Made by a program: the position numbers and the translations under genes. From Isoetes taiwanensis (taxonomy: Eukaryota; Streptophyta; Lycopodiopsida; Isoetales; Isoetaceae): a DNA stretch of 64,000 nucleotides. The notes under the pieces are model-generated. The model made no database searches. It was not told where the DNA came from and saw nothing but the letters and a program-made list of their open reading frames with translations. This document shows positions 21,812 to 34,582 of the stretch, piece by piece (within the stretch, counting starts at the first letter, position 1; the number at the start of each line of letters is the position of its first letter). The stretch is from the NCBI GenBank assembly GCA_021234155.1, contig JAJEKV010000049.1, positions 9,026,036 to 9,090,035 of the forward strand. Direction: 5' to 3'.

Positions 21812-24559
21812 AAAAATGCATGCTCAAATTTGGCAAATGCAACTGAGAGAGAGGAATCTGTTAATGGAAGTCCAATTGAGAGCAGGGAATAAGGAACCTA
21901 TTAAGCGAATGAGTGCAGCCCTTAGAAAAAAGTCATCTTGTTATCTAGCAGCTACACTTCAGTACTAAAACAGAAATAGAATAGAATAGAATAGTTTTTT
22001 TAACGTCCACGAAGACCAATAGGTCATGGGACCCATACAATGGGCTAGTACAATCATTACTACTAGGATTAAAAAACCCCTGCCTCGAAAGGTTTTCAAG
22101 GGAAAGAAATTATTTAATTGCTTCAGAGCTAAAAAAAAGGCATATGTGCAGAAAATATCATACCACTAGAGGCGCATGTCAATCTGCTGCCCGTCCAACT
22201 GTTGGGAAATTGCTGGAACAATATGCATCATGAACTCCTTACATAACAATGAATCTAGAGGTAAACTATAAACTCTTGTAAATTTCAACCACCTTGTGGT
22301 GGTTCAATGGGAAAGATCAAATGCCTGAAGGTGTTCCGGAATTCAGGTTAGGGCTATGGATATCAAAAGAAAATTGGAGACGGAAAAATCAGAGACGTAA
22401 TTCCTTTGCAAATTAAAAACTGCAGTTTTGTGCCATAAAGTTGAAAATAATAAAAAGAAAAAAAAACAGAAAGAACTTACAAGTTGAGGGATGAGTCTCT
22501 TGTGGCTCTGTGGCCTTGCGCGCCTTAGGAACCATGAGTAAAACTCGAACAGAAGGCAAGAACTCTCCTCTAATTTTACGCGATATTGAGTGTTCAAATT
22601 TGACGGGTTTCAAATGAGCATGGTCTCTTTCTTTTGAAAGAAATACCTTTTTTTATTCATGCCCAGCTTTTACTTGAAATATCATGCATACACTCCTCGA
22701 GCCGTGCAGTTTGTCACAACACTTGTTTTTAAGATTAGAATAAATTTTTTATGCAATAATAATAAAACACTAAAGGTTGTGTTTTATTGAAATGTTAGAT
22801 TGTTATCCTGTTTTTGTGGCTTGATGTAATGGTGCATGTGGTTGGAACGTTCGTTGCCTTTGATGGCTATCGTACTTAAATGTAGATTCTCCAGAGATGC
22901 ACATGGAATCCCTTATATATGGCTCTCCACATCCCTCCGAATTGGATTTTCAATTTGCTATTGAATTTCATCATCTTTATATTGCACGAATATTGCATGT
23001 TACTCAAGATACGAGGAAAAAATAAACTCTGCATAGTGCAACAATAGTAATGCGTGTCACTTTATAAAAAATAAATTAAACTCTATCATAGTTGCTAATA
23101 AGCCACGTTGGATTGCACTCATATTGATTCTACTTTGATTGCTATGTATGTGAATTTCTACCCTATGTAATGCAAGCCACCGAGAACGATAAACTATCTA
23201 GAACAAATTCTCGACAAACATTATCTTATAACTTCTCATTGTCACCACTCACGGCCTTATGAGGTAACACTACTAGTATTGCTAACTGTAAGAATAATCA
23301 TAATATAAGGTCCTTATATATCCAAATTCCGACACATCTCTCAATGTTATTTTGCAATTTCACCATGCATTTCATCAAGTGTTCAACCATCATTCTTCTC
23401 TTTTAAAAGCTTGCATATGAACATTGTTATTACATGCTGAATTTGCTTTTACATATGCCAAGAGGAGTTCTTGCTATATATCAAGGGGTCGAGCGAAGCA
23501 TTGACCCCTGTAGTTGACTGAATGCTGATCCAGGGGTTATGAAGGGTATTGCCCCGTTGAAGAAGAAGGCAAAACACCTCTTATTCGACAGGTCCATGGG
23601 TTTCAAAAAACGAGAGCTTATTCAAGTGAAAAATGTTGTTAAAACTTAGTAGCATCTCAGATAACACAAGGATAGCCATTCTCAACATAAACTCCATCTA
23701 GGTCTTACCATAGGCAATCAAGATAAGTGATTATCCAATTTCTTGCGTCTGCAGCTCCAACAAATTTGGGACAGTCCGATAGCAGTCTCTGAGCACTTCT
23801 GGCTTACTCAATTCATATAGCCAATTTCGGCCTGGTATCCTCCTCCTTCACGGTTTGGATCTTCTGTCAATTCGGTTTTTATAGATCTGCCACTTGAATC
23901 CGTCTGATCGATCCAACATTTCAGTGCTAAGTCATCCAGAGAACGCCACTCGAAAAAAAGGTTTTTACAAAGGATGATAAAATTACGGGATTGAAGACAC
24001 ATGATTGGCACAAATTTTTACAAGTTTATTATTAGATCTTGCTATATTATGCATTTAATTTTTTAACATGCAAACTAATGTCCCATTTTTGTGGGTGCAG
24101 CATCTTCTTCCTTGTATTATTGAAAATTATCTTACATTATTAGTACGTACAATCATTTATAGACTTGGCAAGTTCTCTAGAAACTCTAAAAGGATTGCGC
24201 CTTGCTGCTTGCCGCTTGCGCTCAAGGGCCCATGGCCCGTTCTAGCATATGTGAGAACTTGTTGAGAGGGTAGCAGAGTCTGATCTCATACATCAGCACG
24301 CCTCTTGCAGGCCCGACGATTTCCTTGGAAGCTAAGCTTTGTTTCTAGACACTGAATTTACTTTACTCTGCCATCTTGGAAGCAGCTATCCCACAGTCAT
24401 CTCCCTCCTCTTGCCCAAAATTCTACACTGATGCTAAGACTCTCGAGAGCACATGCACTGATGATAGGGTGCAAACAAAGGCTCATGGAAATACCGATGT
24501 GAGATGATAGATAAAGATCATGGTGGCACGCAAGAGCAGGATCATAGTGGCATGCAGGA
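21812..24559 (+). repeat. Repeat Y copy A, A/T-rich, no gene
   Basis: Starts GATAAAAATGCATGCTC and matches 27789-28507 (copy B, partial) and 36159-38790 (copy C). No conserved coding frame is shared by all copies. Copy A alone carries a LINE 3' fragment at 21976-22102. Confidence 0.75.
21976..22102 (-). mobile_element. Extremely truncated LINE 3' end with (CTATT)n tail
   Basis: About 127 bases, absent from copies B and C. On the minus strand it ends GGTCTTCGTGGACGTTAAA followed by (CTATT)n. The AAAGA at both sides may be the target duplication. The sequence GACCTATTGGTC...CGTGGACGTTAAA is shared with other LINE ends in this window. Confidence 0.7.
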
Positions 24560-25177
24560 TAAGGTCATGGGAGCACGTAGGTGGCAGAATTCACTCCGAC
24601 AGCAGTGGACATAAACTTGAATTTGCGCATTGTGGATGTGGCAAATCCCGCCTTGGATGCAGAACAGGCAGCTGTTATGCACATTCAGAGGCCTACCATT
24701 GTTACAGCCGTAGGGTTGGGGCTCAAAGGCCAGACCGCCCCCGCCATATCGTCGTGCAGTTCAATAGCCCAGAGGACGGGCTGTATATCCTTCAAACCAG
24801 AAGTCATCTAAAAGACACCCAGTTCTCAGTTCAGGAGGATCTCTCTCCGCTCCAGCTATCCAGACGATGCCAACAATTGTGTAAGGTGGGAGAGGCTAGG
24901 CTATAGCGAAAGTGGGCAGTGTACCTAGGAGGCACAGCTATCATCCAAGACCAGTGGCCTCAGAACCCATGGTTTGGTTATCTTAAGCTCGTGTGCACGT
25001 GCTTAGCCACTTATTATTATTTTCGTTGTGTTTTTGTTATGTTCATATTCTTTATTTCTTTCGTTACTGTGCTCGGGCTTATGCCCCATCTTTTGTATTG
25101 GGTCCCATAATCCGATTAGATTTTCGTGGACGTTAAAATGTCTGTGTCTGTCTGTCTGTCTGCCTGCCTGCCTGCCT
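24560..25177 (+). mobile_element. LINE remnant: ORF1 C-terminal part, 3' UTR and GTCT/GCCT tail
   Basis: A broken frame reads PRHIVVQFNSPEDGLYILQT and DTQFSVQEDLSPLQ, the RRM-like and C-terminal pattern of L1 ORF1 proteins. ORF2 is missing. The 3' end TTTTCGTGGACGTTAAAAT is followed by GTCT then GCCT repeats (25138-25177), which run directly into the small-gene copy at 25178. Confidence 0.65.
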
Positions 25178-25411
25178 GGTCCTGAACGTGATTCTATCAC
25201 TTGCAAGATGAATCACGAGGACTTCAAGTGGTACCGCGAGCGAGATATACTGCTTGAAGACTGGCTCACCACTGTTGCTTTCAAGCCTCGCCATTATCCT
25301 GATCCCTTCGATGTTATCATCCATCTTATATGGAATAGAGAGCATCAAATGTTCATGATCGAAAGGATCTCTGGAGCGCCTTCTGCTGGTTCTGATGATT
25401 CAGAAGAGTAA
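25178..25411 (+). CDS. Small-family member 4, intact C-terminal portion
   Basis: GPERDSITCKMNHEDFKWY, ERDILLEDWLTTVAFKPRHY, FDVIIHLIWNREHQMFMIER and SAGSDDSEE, TAA at 25409. It differs from member 3 in keeping TGG where member 3 has TGA. The N-terminal codons were replaced by the LINE microsatellite tail, so no native start codon is present. Confidence 0.5.
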   Translation, partial: GPERDSITCKMNHEDFKWYRERDILLEDWLTTVAFKPRHYPDPFDVIIHLIWNREHQMFMIERISGAPSAGSDDSEE

Positions 25412-26219
25412 TAGTAGAAGAATAATAGTACTTGTCATCTTGTTGTAATCTGGTTGTATTAGTATACAACCGGTATACATAACTTTTTGTAATACACATA
25501 ACCATACTATAAGTATTGAGGTATACATAACCCTCCAAGGTATACTATATAAAAATTATTCCAACTCGTCTTCAAACTCTGCTTATAGAAGAAAATGTGC
25601 AAATCTCTGTAGTAAGTGAAGGACGAACCAGATTTTATATCAGCGATTCACATACCATTAGACTATAAATACCTCATTCAAACTGCAAATTAGCGTTGCA
25701 ATAGGCCCAAGGATAAAGTAGAAATGTTTTAATATGTTGGGGGCTGCTGCTTTGGGATAAGTAAAGAGAAAAAGGTTGGCATTATTTGTGGGCATACTGG
25801 AGCATGGTATACCGAATAACATGGGCACTTAAAATGCAGTCCATTTTTTCAAAGAAGCAGCCACAGCTAATTAGTTAAGAAAAATGTGCGAGAAAGGGCA
25901 AAGGTGAAAAACAAGCAGAATGTGCTTAAGAGCGATCCTTTGATTCATGAGATAACTAGCCCCTCAAAAGGTCCTCAGAGTAATCTTGGGAACGATTGTA
26001 CAATAGTTTTATCAGAGAACATCAGGTGCTTCTTGTGCTGAAGACAATTATATTCTTGAGGCCACTGCAGAAGAAGGTAAGTTGAGATATACAAAAACTT
26101 CTGACATAGAGGTCTGCAAGGGAGAGTCCACTGTGGCATAGCTGAACGTGCAAAAGAAAAGGTTCAAGAGGAGTTTCAGGTTAAGCTTGCCCATTGAAAA
26201 AAATTGCCTAAATTCTACT
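25412..26219 (+). repeat. Duplicated segment, copy 2
   Basis: Copy of 18664-19197 plus 21537-21811 without the LINE between them; a short extra stretch (GCGATCCTTTGATTCATGAG, about 25931-25953) marks the empty LINE site. No gene. Ends at CTACT, the target of the LTR insertion. Confidence 0.8.
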
Positions 26220-27783
26220 TGTGACGTTCCACATATTTATACGCATATTTAAGTATAAATACGTGACACGTCACTATGAATAATTAATGGCACATTAATT
26301 ATTCATAAGCTAAGGTTAGCTATGTTAATAATTAAATTATAAAGGTGGAAACCTAACCAAAACCCTAATTCGAATTTAGGGCTTATCCTAATATTAAAAA
26401 GGGCTAAAATACCAAATTAGTTAATTTATGACATGCCACCGCCCAAATCGATTGGGCAAGGTAGGGTTTCCATTTTGGACACCCAAATTAGGGGCTTCGT
26501 GCCCCAATTCGAATTGGGAGCAATTGGGGATGGAGGAGGAGCAAAGACAAAGAGCCCTTCTCTTAGTCGAGATGGAGCAGCCCAAGACCCATTTGACGAT
26601 CGGTCAAGAGGTTACTTTGTTGATTTATAGCATAGCCCTCTGGTGGTGTGTTCTCTCTCTGTTTTTCTCTGTGGTTTTACCTCATTAGACTAACCCTTGG
26701 TTGATATGGTGAGTATTCTTATCTCTAGTCTCTGTACGTGCTTTGGTTGATGGTTTAGTAGTTCTTTGCTTAGTTAGCACTCCGGATATGGGGGATTACG
26801 GGGGGTAGAGACCTCTGAGCCCATGTATTGTAGTATGCTCCTAGATAGAGGCCTGTATTATTCCCATTAGATGCGGCACATTGCACAAGAGCCCACCGTC
26901 ATAGATGCTATGGACCGGCTTAGCACCGATAAGGAACACAAGGGTGAAGTGGTTGGCGGGGTCCTGCACAAACATAAAAGGCTCCTGGGACTCCTATAGT
27001 GAGCTAGGCCTGATAGCCGGTCACGTAGAGGGCCGGGTATGGGTCTGACACTCCCTGGGTGGGAAGGTGTGATCCGTATGGAGCACCTTGCACTTTGAGT
27101 AGATTTAGGGCGAAGTAAGTCGGCACGGATGCGGGGGTCGCCGATGCGCACGTATTCTCTAGCTTCGCCCATGGAACCACCGTGATTCCCGGAAGGGGAC
27201 GCTTCCCGACCTGCCTCATCGGGGCGGGACTTCATGAACCCCGAGTAGGCCCAGCAGGGGTGATGCCTCAAGCCTACGTCTCCGGAAGGCTATAGCGACG
27301 CCATAGCGTGAATTGACCCATCTGCAAAGTGTCCACAGGAGGGCGGATGGAGTGGACAACCCTAGCTGATGTTCTATGCCAGCCAACGCCAGGTTATACC
27401 TCTGTCTGCTGATCTCTTGAGGCCGAGCCGTCAGTCCATCCTCATCGGAGTCTGAACCGGGGTAGAACCTGGGGTTTGGGGTGTTTTCTTAGGTTTAGAT
27501 GCATATTCTTTGTCGTTGGTACTTGGATGGATGTGCCACCCTTCGTGGTGGTTATTTATATATGATTTATGATGTGTGCTAACATGTATTCACGCTTCCG
27601 CGACGTAGGAGCCCCATTGAAGGCGTGGGCCGAATGACCCCTTCGTGTCCTTCTTTCGGGCATCATATTATAGATGGCCCGAAATAGACGGAGGGCCCTG
27701 CTCATGGCGAGTTGGTCGCCATGGGAGGGGAAAGTCCCCGTATGTATACGTCCGAGGGTCGTATATGTTCAGGGAGCGTCACA
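26220..27783 (+). mobile_element. Gypsy-type LTR (left), 1,564 bp, TG...CA, TSD CTACT
   Basis: Begins TGTGACGTTCCACATATTTA and ends GGGAGCGTCACA. CTACT flanks both sides (26215-26219 and 27784-27788), and the uninterrupted site exists at 21807-21811. It is highly similar to 34583-36153 but with many short indels in the G/C-rich centre. No primer-binding site follows; repeat Y sequence follows instead. Confidence 0.8.
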
Positions 27784-28507
27784 CTACTGATAAAAATGCA
27801 TGCTCAAATTTGGCAAATGCAACTGAGAGAGAGGAATCTGTTAATGGAAATTCAATTGAGAACAGGGAATAAGGAACCTATTAAGCGAATGAGTGCAGCC
27901 CTTAGAAAAAAGTCATCTTGTTATCTAGCAGCTACACTTCAGTACTAACACAGAAAGAGGTTATTTAACTTCTTCAGAGCTTAAAAAAAGGCACATATGT
28001 AGAAAATATCATACCACTAGAGGCGCATGTCAATCAAACGCCGCCCATCCAACTGAAAAAATTGCTTTGGAACAATATGCATCATGAACTCCTTGCATAA
28101 CAATGAATCTAGAGGTAAACCATAAACTCTTGTAAATTTCGACCACCTTGTGGTGGTTCAACGGGAAAGATCAAATACCGGGTGTTCCTAATTCGTGTTA
28201 GGGCTATGGATATCAAAAGAAAATTGGAGACGGAAAAATCAGAGATGTAATTCCTTTGCAAATTAAAAATTGCAGTTTTCTGCCATAAAGTTGAAAATAA
28301 AAAAGAAAAAAAACAGAAAGAACTTACAAGTTGAGGGATGAGTCTCTTGTGGCTCTGTGGCCTTGCACGCCTTAGGAACCATGAGTAAAACTTGAACATA
28401 AGGCAAGAACTCTCCTCTAATTTTAGGCAATATTGAGTATTCAAATTTGACGGTTTTCAAATGAGCATGGTCTCTTTCTTTTGAAAGAAATATCTTTTTT
28501 TATTCAA
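27784..28507 (+). repeat. Repeat Y copy B, partial
   Basis: CTACTGATAAAAATGCATGC onward matches copies A and C for about 720 bases, then stops abruptly at TTTTTTTATTCAAG (28507). It lies where the internal region of an LTR element would be expected. Confidence 0.75.
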
Positions 28508-28577
28508 GTATTTATAGTGCATCTATATTCCTATTTAAATTAGAGGCGTGCCTTTGGTAAACCCACGAAGTGGAGGC

Positions 28578-28716
28578 GCCATAGCCGCCGGAACAAGCTC
28601 TCTTGCCATAGCCGCCGGAGCAAGCTCTTCCGCCATAGCCGCCGGAGCAAGCTCTTCCGCCATAGCCGCCGGAGCAAGCTCTTTCGCCATAGCCGCCGGA
28701 GTAAGCAGCCTTGCCA
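28578..28716 (+). repeat. 27-bp minisatellite, about five units
   Basis: Unit GCCATAGCCGCCGGAGCAAG plus CTCTTCC. The multiple-of-three period keeps a frame open that would read AIAAGASSS repeats (28548-28748), but no gene context supports translation. Confidence 0.8.
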
Positions 28717-29679
28717 TAGCCATGGGAGACGACCTCTCTCTGCTATAGTCAACCGGATAACTGTTAACCATATATATAAAGCCCGTATCCCCTAGGAATA
28801 AACCGACCAAATGGCACGACGTAACCTAGCAAGTCCGGCCAACTTGTTATGACAACATCAGCTCATTTGGTGGGACTAATTCCGGAATTTAATTAACAAC
28901 GACAGGGCAACTTCCTAGAATAGCAGCGGGTATTATATCCTTGGATATTCTTTACGCGACGGTAATAATACCCAGTTATCGGTGTTCCTCGACCTATAAC
29001 TTTAATTATTTTTTCCTTTGGTAGATGCCTTGATAACACAATTTCTTCGGGCCCTGCCATCATTTAATCTATACTACATTCATATGCTTTATATTAGACC
29101 TTATTCGACGTAATGTTTTATAGACATAATTATAATTAACGTTGTCTCTCTCTAGTGTCTAAACCTTGACTCGTCTCATTTCCCAGAGAAAGGATCTCTT
29201 TTGGCCCAACCAACTAGGGTCTGCCATGCAAAGACCCCTCCGCACCATTGGTAGCTTTAATCCTACCACCCCTCACTTCTTCTTCTCAATGCTCGTGTTC
29301 TTTTTATGGACCATTTTCCCAGACCACGGTACAAACTCTGTAATACGTAGTGAGTGCCTGTGTTAGAACCCCCATAATAATGTCAACACTTTGTGCCAAA
29401 CTTCACCGTCTATATGGATGTGATTAATTATCTGTGCCACACGCCTGTCAAAGTGACAACCGTCTACCCTCTTTTGGAATGTTCTCCCGTACATTCCAAT
29501 GCCACCCAACCGTTGTTGATTACTCACCTCCTTCTAGGGTACCTAGATAAGGTCCGAGCAAAATGTTTCCAACCATTATTTTAATACCTAAACGTCTTTA
29601 GGTTCTCGCAAGAAACGAACTTACATATTCCAAAGGATTATATGAATATCCCAAAGGACAGTACCACCCGAAGACCTCT

Positions 29680-29810
29680 CAAGATAGGCCTCCTCTATTC
29701 AAAGATCTTGTGTTCAAGTCTCTGGGGGTCCGTCATATGTCCTCATGGACGCTGCCAATATGGCATGATGTATAAATGCTATCTATCTATCTATCTATCT
29801 ATTTATAAAA
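29680..29810 (+). mobile_element. SINE relic with (CTAT)n tail
   Basis: TGTTCAAGTCTCTGG resembles a pol III B box. ATGTCCTCATGGACGCTGCC...GGCATGATGTATAAAT then (CTAT)n parallels the 3' half of the SINE at 57966 (ATGTCCGATAGGACGCTGCC...GGCGTGACGTTAAAAT). The 5' part is not convincing. Confidence 0.45.
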
Positions 29811-30708
29811 AAAAAAGGGTCCTTGGTGAACTCAATTCACCATGTTGTCCGAAGACATGGACGTCTTCTTCCCTAAGCCATGCACCAAATCTTTAAGGAG
29901 TTTTTCAGCTCTCGCTACCTTTCAAGCCGCAAGTCTACCTTTGTATATTAGCAATGACCACCCTTCATGTTAGGAAATAACCTTTCTATCCAGATTGCTA
30001 AAAATCATGCACCAGGGTCCTTTATTCCTTCTCTTCTTCAATATGTTTTCTAAGTCTATGATCGATTTTCAGTAGTCCGACCCTTACGCCTGCCACAGCT
30101 ACATATTTCACTCTTTGATTGTGACCTTTACTCGGTAGAGTCACCAATCCCCATTACTCCTTTATGTATTTATTAACCGTCTTGTGGCTTCTAAGCCACC
30201 ATTATATGCTCCCTATATTGTTAACCCACCTATCATTGGGGATTATGATTCAACATTGTCCTACATCCTGGAAATGTTAGTCATTACATTTCTCTGTCAT
30301 GATGCTATAACGTTGTTCTGGCATTCCGAATGACTTGACATCCGCATTTAAGCCATAATCATGGCCTAAGAGCGGGTGAGCCTTCGTATAAATCGTGAAT
30401 TACCTGGAGTCATCAAGGTGCTTGCCTTGTAGTTTGTAAGCCTTTCTACAATTATCTATGTTAAGACAACACGGACTTGTATCCATGTTCGAGTCCTATA
30501 TATATCCTAACTTATACCTCCATGTAACCCATGGCATCACCTCTGCCTGATCCAGGTATGGATCATGTGGGAAAGATAGTTTCACATAGAAATAAGGAAT
30601 TACCTTCCTTTTTATGTATACTTTCTTCTATTGCAGTTTTTGATTAACTGTCATTTGTTTAACTAACCCCAATGCTGAGGACAACATTATTTTCTAAGAG
30701 GGGGAGAA

Positions 30709-30780
30709 TGTGACGTTCCATGTATTTATACGGTATACGTATAAATAAGCTGACACGCCACCCAATAAAGGTACGCCACC
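30709..30780 (+). mobile_element. Start of a second, related gypsy LTR
   Basis: After a polypurine tract, TGTGACGTTCCATGTATTTA and ATACGTATAAATAAGCTGAC mirror the first bases of the 26220 and 34583 LTRs but diverge. Its right end could not be located, so only the start is annotated. Confidence 0.5.
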
Positions 30781-33700
30781 ATGGAGTATCTTAACCTAAG
30801 GGGTTGACCTAAAAGGGATGAATTTAAACTTATGGTACTTTAACTCCGTACATAAACTATAATTTTCCCATGGGATTATGCCATAGTTCCAAAGGTTTCT
30901 ACCCCAGTCCAAGGCCTTTTCTAAAGGTTCCTTCAGTTAATTTGTGTTTCGCCATGTTTTGTCACACCTAACCTATCTAACTTAAGTTAGCATGTCAACC
31001 TCAACTTTTGATCCCTTTGAATGTTGTCGTCTTTGGCTCCCTCATAATGAAGTGGAGGCACTCAAACCTCCTGGTCTTCTAATAAGAAAACCCAATGTTT
31101 CAATCTTCGCTTAGTAACCATATGATTATCCAATTCCTTACCCTCTTAAGAGTTTCAAAGTCATAATCTCTAACGGGTCTATGCCTCAAGGCAACGGATC
31201 CTCCACCTTCTACTTCACTACCTAGAATTGTTCCTCACGAGTAGCGTAACTCTTAAGATATATGGACTACTAGTCTATATAATCTCACCCTTGTAATCTA
31301 CACACCTCGCCTTGATTTTTATCGGACTTGGAATTGCTATGTATTGCCTCTTCTCTGTTATCCCTAAAAGTATAATTGTCAAAGTCAACGTATCCTTCTT
31401 TTCTTCCATCGGGGGATGCGATATATTTTTTATTTCCAAAACCAAATAAATGCTCTCAAATTTTATAACAATGAAGTAATTCATTGGTATCTAGAACCTT
31501 TGAGTAGCTAAGCTCTCATTATCGGTTTATTCCAACACCGCTTCCAACCATCCTCTGGATGTTTTTGAATGTAACATCACCGTATATGTAGACTTACTTA
31601 TAGCTATTCTCACTGATTTAAACTTTTCTCATCTTCCTTAGTACGACGTATCTAAGATAGTCAACTCCAACCATTGGGATAACTTGAATGCTTATCTCTG
31701 GTAAGGCATACCTAACCCAATATCTTCGTATATAAGCATATCCTTACGCTCATTCTTTACACCTTGTCAAGCAATATTTCCCTCACCTGCATTTAATATT
31801 CTACTATCTTTTAATATGATATACATCTGAATATCACAATCGACATCCTCGATAGGATCACCACTATAGTATTTGATACTACTAAATCCTTCCTACATCC
31901 AGGACCGCTACGTTGTTATTATATGATATAGTAACATGTGTGCACCAACCCTAAGTCTAGACTCCTATGTAACTTGTTGACATAGGCATCTAGCTATATT
32001 CATACTTGCGGCCAACTTATTTCCCCAACTTGGTTATCTAGTACCATATACATGTTGTGGTTTCGACACCACTAACCTTACTTTGCCTTCGTCCTAAAGC
32101 TCTAGTCATAACTTCCACAGGGGCAAATGCCAACCTAAGTTCCTTGTGGACATGTTTCATCTCTAGTATAACAACTCTTATCTTCATTACCTCCCTATTT
32201 ATATGGAATGTGAACTAAAAGTTCTAGTATATATCCTATCTTCTTTTAGTTATGTTTTACTATTAAATGGTCCTAGTACACATATATCAACGTGGAGTTA
32301 CTCCTCGGGATACACACACGATACCAAGTCCAGAGCACATCCTCCTTGGGGAGATGTTCATTGGGTGCCTACCTTGTTCATACTCCAGACTTTGGTACAT
32401 TCAACGTGTCATTCCAAACTCTCTATACTTGAAACGTTGTTTACAACAACTTTCAAGCACCTCTTCTCTCCCACTTGTCGTGTGGGTACATTACTTGCCT
32501 TCCTAATGTATCATTACTTCAAGCTCAACTTCCATTCATAATCTAGCTTCACCAAAGATCCAACATACCTTGCACCTTTTCGATGGTTGTGCCTGTTCCT
32601 ACCAATTGTCGTCTTCTCTTGACCTTATGTAGAAACTACGTTCCACACTATCCTCCGCCTCGTATATACTAAGATCTCGATGCTCCCAGCAGACATAACA
32701 TGTGTCCGCTTTCCTTAATTTATACCATGCATAATGGTCATGCATTTGACCAATGTCATTAAGCGTATCCACGTGGTTACGTGGTCTTCTTAGTCCTCTA
32801 TAATCTTGCATTTCACGCAGAACATCAATCTTTTACCAAAACACAATGTATATGTAATTTTATAATCCATAGCTTATGGATCGATATCCTCATACACCAT
32901 GACCTTCAAGGTCCCATGGGGATGATTTAATGTATTTATTTATTTATTTATTTATTTATTCTCCGCCATTCCGAAATCATACCTCGATTCAAGTAGCAAT
33001 AGTTATAAAGTGTCTGACATGCTATACCTTCACCACCATTGTGAAACCTACACTTCTAAAGTGATCTTCCTTTCATGAGTCGGGTATTTATAATCCGGCC
33101 CCACCTTAGCATAGTACCTCCTTAACATGGTCTATAGTAGATAATCATAAACCACTTCTCCATCGATATATGGTGCTATCCAGTCTCCTTCTACATTGAA
33201 TAGCAATCTAGATGCCGCATAATAAATCAATCCTCGTAATTATTAGGTCCAAGATTTCACTTAGATACCAAACATCGCCATACCAATTTCTCGAAAGTAT
33301 CCATCCAAAATAGGGATATTTTAACATATTCCCAACATTCAAAGACTTCTACTTCGAAAGTATGAGCCCTGACCTCCTCGGTCATCACCATCTAACAGCT
33401 CGTAAGCGCACTGTGCATGGTTTCGATGCTTCGCCGTGGACACCATCGTCACAACCGACCTTCAGAATCAGACGATTGCATAGCCATAGCATCGCCGGCG
33501 GCCGACCGGTCGGTACCACGCCGTCGAATATATATGTCACCGTACTGCACTGCTGCCTCCGAATATAGCAATTAATCAGTATGTGATAAGTTTACGAAAA
33601 TAGCAATAGGATAAATAAGTAATTCAAATGTAAGAATATCGGGACGTCTGGTAAATCTATAAACATAACCAATGAATTAATATGTGTCCTCATCTGACTG

Positions 33701-34582
33701 TAATCTATGCTAAAGATAGAGAGTGTGAGTGTGGAAAGATTAAAGATAATCGAAAGGAGCGAGCAATTTAAACACATAATCAAATATAATAGAAGTAGAT
33801 AAGTATGTATGTCGTACACAAACTTCTGAGGGAATAACGAGACTTAGATTAGGTTATAACAAGGTTATGAATAATAAGTCATGAACAACGTCTGTCTGCA
33901 CTTAACATTAAAGTATATAGGTAAGACTGTCTGATACAGTATAATATATAGTTGTATTAAAGGATAAGTATAACTGTCAAGGACCTATTAAATACTGAGG
34001 ATAGGAACATACGAGTTCTTAAAAAAACTGTAACAAAAATAGGAAAACAAAAATTTGCTACAAAATTAAAGTAGGGATGGTCAGAATGAAATGAATTACA
34101 AAGTGAAGCGGAATATAATACACCTACACACACAAGTTAATATCCTTAGAATGACTTTCTACTAAACAAAGGCGAGGTTAATAACTCAGATTATAATATA
34201 ACAACAAATAGCGCTTCTTTATATCTATACCTATCTTTAATATATAATCGCTTTATTGTATGTATAGAAGGAACGATTTCTAAAATAGATAGACTGTGAA
34301 CTCGCCACCACGAATGAAACAGTGAGACTGTTCACTTTTGACAGTCCTAACCGATGATCATGTCTGATCCATGCCTCTACCACTTATATCCCAAAGTTAT
34401 AAATTGCACATTACAAGTCATTTCAAACTTGATCACTTTGAACATGACAACGCCTCAGGTGACTTATAATCCCACGCTATCTCTTTAAGGAGGGGAGACT
34501 TCCTTCCAATGTATGATGTGTTGCCCTGCAATAAGAGTAATCTTGATGCTGAGGACAGCATCATTTTTAAGGTGGGGAGAAT

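Larger units (their letters stand above)
28508..34582 (+). mobile_element. Decayed Ty3/gypsy internal sequence, nested; no intact ORF
   Basis: No long frame. Two places show the end of a plant gypsy polyprotein followed by a polypurine tract and LTR start: AATGCTGAGGACAACATTA...GAGGGGGAGAA|TG at 30709, and GATGCTGAGGACAGCATCA...GGTGGGGAGAA|TG at 34583. The rest is A/T-rich, with a (TTAT)n run at 32935-32962, a minisatellite and a SINE relic, and short unconvincing frames. The sequence looks like heavily mutated retrotransposon interior. Confidence 0.5.

Noticed and set aside
28548-28748. Ala/Ser-repeat protein
   Set aside because: Produced by a 27-bp minisatellite inside decayed retrotransposon sequence.
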